Below, piece after piece: positions 62,979 through 64,000 of a stretch of DNA of 64,000 nt. Source of the DNA: Coprobacillaceae bacterium UN01-12pH3A. GTDB lineage: Bacteria > Bacillota_I > Bacilli_A > Erysipelotrichales > Coprobacillaceae. How positions within the stretch are numbered: position 1 is the stretch's first letter; each line of letters starts with the position of its first letter. A program made the translations under genes and the position numbers. The stretch lies in NCBI GenBank assembly GCA_027676805.1, contig JAQENU010000007.1:1-64000 (forward strand), written 5' to 3'. The notes beneath the pieces are model-generated. The model did no database searches. It was not told the origin of the DNA and saw nothing but the letters and a program-made list of their open reading frames with translations.

Positions 62979-63584
62979 CTATAATTCTTTCGTTGTCTTT
63001 TCGAAGCATTTTTCCGGGTTTAAAACATTCCCATTCTTTTCAACAATCATGTGTAAATGATTGCCAAGATCTGCTTCGTAAAGGTTTTCTCCGGTTTTTC
63101 CTAACACATCGCCTTGTTTTACTTTAGCGTTAAGTTCTACAGAAACTTCAGACATGCTTTGATAAGTGATTGTTACACCATTATCACTTTCAATGGATAC
63201 ACATAATCCGAAGATTGGATCTTCTTTTTTACTTGTTACGGTTCCGCTTAAACTAGCTAATACTTCAAATGCTTTATTATTGCTTGTAAAATCGGCACCT
63301 TGATTAGGACGATAAACACCTTCAAATAGCACTAAAGATTTTCCTTGTTTTTCAGCATCGTCGCTTTGGTCATAGAAACTTCTTGCTACTTGTACTTCAC
63401 CTGCATATGGTTTAGCGATTTTTTCCTCTGTTTTTGTTTCTGTTTCCGTTGGTGTAGGATTCATGGAAACAACGGGGATATCCTGGTTATTTTCATTAAA
63501 CTTTTCATATACCACCAATCCCGTTAAGAAAACAAAGACAGATAAACAAAACAATAAACCAATTTTATATGTTTTTTTATTCAT
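62979..63584 (-). CDS. spoIIQ: SpoIIQ-like M23/LytM-domain protein
   Basis: A 201-residue protein with one N-terminal membrane helix (KIGLLFCLSVFVFLTGLVVY), a Thr/Glu-rich linker and a LytM domain: GVYRPNQGADFTSNNKAFEV, ASLSGTVTSKKEDPIFG and GNHLHMIVEKNGNVLNPEKC. The first zinc position, normally H in HxGxD, is N (NQGAD), so it may be catalytically dead as in the Bacillus SpoIIQ scaffold. It pairs with SpoIIIAH across the septum during engulfment. Order spoIID-spoIIQ-mbl agrees. Confidence 0.88.
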   Translation of the reverse strand: MNKKTYKIGLLFCLSVFVFLTGLVVYEKFNENNQDIPVVSMNPTPTETETKTEEKIAKPYAGEVQVARSFYDQSDDAEKQGKSLVLFEGVYRPNQGADFTSNNKAFEVLASLSGTVTSKKEDPIFGLCVSIESDNGVTITYQSMSEVSVELNAKVKQGDVLGKTGENLYEADLGNHLHMIVEKNGNVLNPEKCFEKTTKEL

Positions 63585-63628
63585 AATTTCACCTCATAAA
63601 CAGTATTTCCATTATGAATAAATTTATT

Positions 63629-64000
63629 CTACAATTTACAAATTTCCACGTTTTGATAATAGTAAGCTAAAATTTCCTCATAGCTATAGCCATTCATTGC
63701 CATTCCGTTGGCACCATACTGACTCATTCCTACACCGTGTCCGAATCCAACGGTATCAAATATATACTGATTGCCGTCATAATTAATTTTAAAATCCGTT
63801 GACGCTAAATTCAATAATTCTCTTACTTCTCTGCCACTGTAAATTTGATTATTAACACTGACCTCTTTTACACGTCCGCTGTCATAATGAGAGACGATAT
63901 GAATATCTTCGATATCCTGATTAAAAGCTGCTTTCATTTGTTCAGGTGTAAAACTACTGGTACGTTCGATGTTGGGACATATCGATAATTCCCAAGTGCT
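63629..64000 (-). CDS. spoIID: SpoIID, C-terminal part (5' end beyond window)
   Basis: The frame is open to the right edge; 123 codons are visible. It carries the SpoIID/LytB signature VGFGHGVGMSQYGANGMAMN with GYSYEEILAYYYQNVEI near the C-terminus. A lytic transglycosylase that degrades septal peptidoglycan during engulfment. The codons upstream of the internal Met at 63937 (STWELSICPNIERTSSFTPE) continue the domain, so this is the downstream half of the gene. spoIIQ follows 44 bases later. Confidence 0.9.
   Translation of the reverse strand, partial: STWELSICPNIERTSSFTPEQMKAAFNQDIEDIHIVSHYDSGRVKEVSVNNQIYSGREVRELLNLASTDFKINYDGNQYIFDTVGFGHGVGMSQYGANGMAMNGYSYEEILAYYYQNVEICKL

Overview
This window looks like chromosome from a low-GC, spore-forming gut Firmicute, most likely an Erysipelotrichia (Erysipelatoclostridium/Coprobacillus-like). 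The support is a block of sporulation and envelope genes (spoIID, spoIIQ, mbl, tagO-like, secG, rnr, smpB, ssrA), a tmRNA tag ending in Phe-Ala as in Mollicutes relatives, a choloylglycine hydrolase, an [FeFe] hydrogenase, and standard-code AT-rich genes with strong Shine-Dalgarno sites. The genus is inference. No rRNA, tRNA or CRISPR array was seen.

Layout. (1) 1-9.6 kb: a siphophage-type cluster. An XRE repressor and ImmA-like peptidase on the plus strand face, on the minus strand, an early promoter, a tiny ORF, an ArpU-like late regulator, and then an intact tail module (terminator, tube, frameshifted chaperones, tape measure, distal tail, Tal) running off the left edge. No terminase, portal, capsid, replication or integrase genes lie between, so this is either a decayed prophage or a headless tail particle (tailocin/monocin-like). 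(2) 9.6-22.6 kb: redox and metabolic genes: a flavoprotein-flavodoxin-MFS operon behind a MerR-type promoter, a group B-like [FeFe] hydrogenase, a second MFS with divergent MerR regulator, an alkyl-sulfatase-like MBL protein, a YdjC deacetylase and a GH1 6-phospho-beta-glucosidase. (3) 22.9-24.2 kb: an Abi_2/AbiF HEPN protein preceded by two tandem copies of a 35-nt structured RNA element, each with its own terminator; this is the most interesting defence locus. (4) 24.2-47.5 kb: an accessory stretch of small enzymes, GNATs, transporters, regulators (one MerR-GyrI gene split by a stop codon), a hybrid histidine kinase, a CcpA-type operator in front of a NagB-like gene, a bile salt hydrolase-family enzyme and several decayed genes. 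(5) 47.6-55.2 kb: a visibly GC-richer integrative mobilizable element bounded by imperfect 25-bp direct repeats: tyrosine integrase, XRE regulator, excisionase, oriT-like hairpin, MobL-type relaxase, two membrane-anchored alpha/beta hydrolases, TetR, TnpV. (6) 55.6-64 kb: a class III-type Fic AMPylase, then core genes: tmRNA-smpB-rnr (trans-translation), secG, a TagO-like transferase fused to an extracytoplasmic domain, mbl, spoIIQ and the 3' part of spoIID.

How parts work together: tmRNA, SmpB and RNase R form a ribosome-rescue cassette. SpoIID and SpoIIQ act in engulfment, and Mbl and the TagO-like enzyme in wall synthesis. Three promoters have the 19-bp spacer typical of MerR control. Repressor operators, TetR dyads and terminators were read directly from the sequence.
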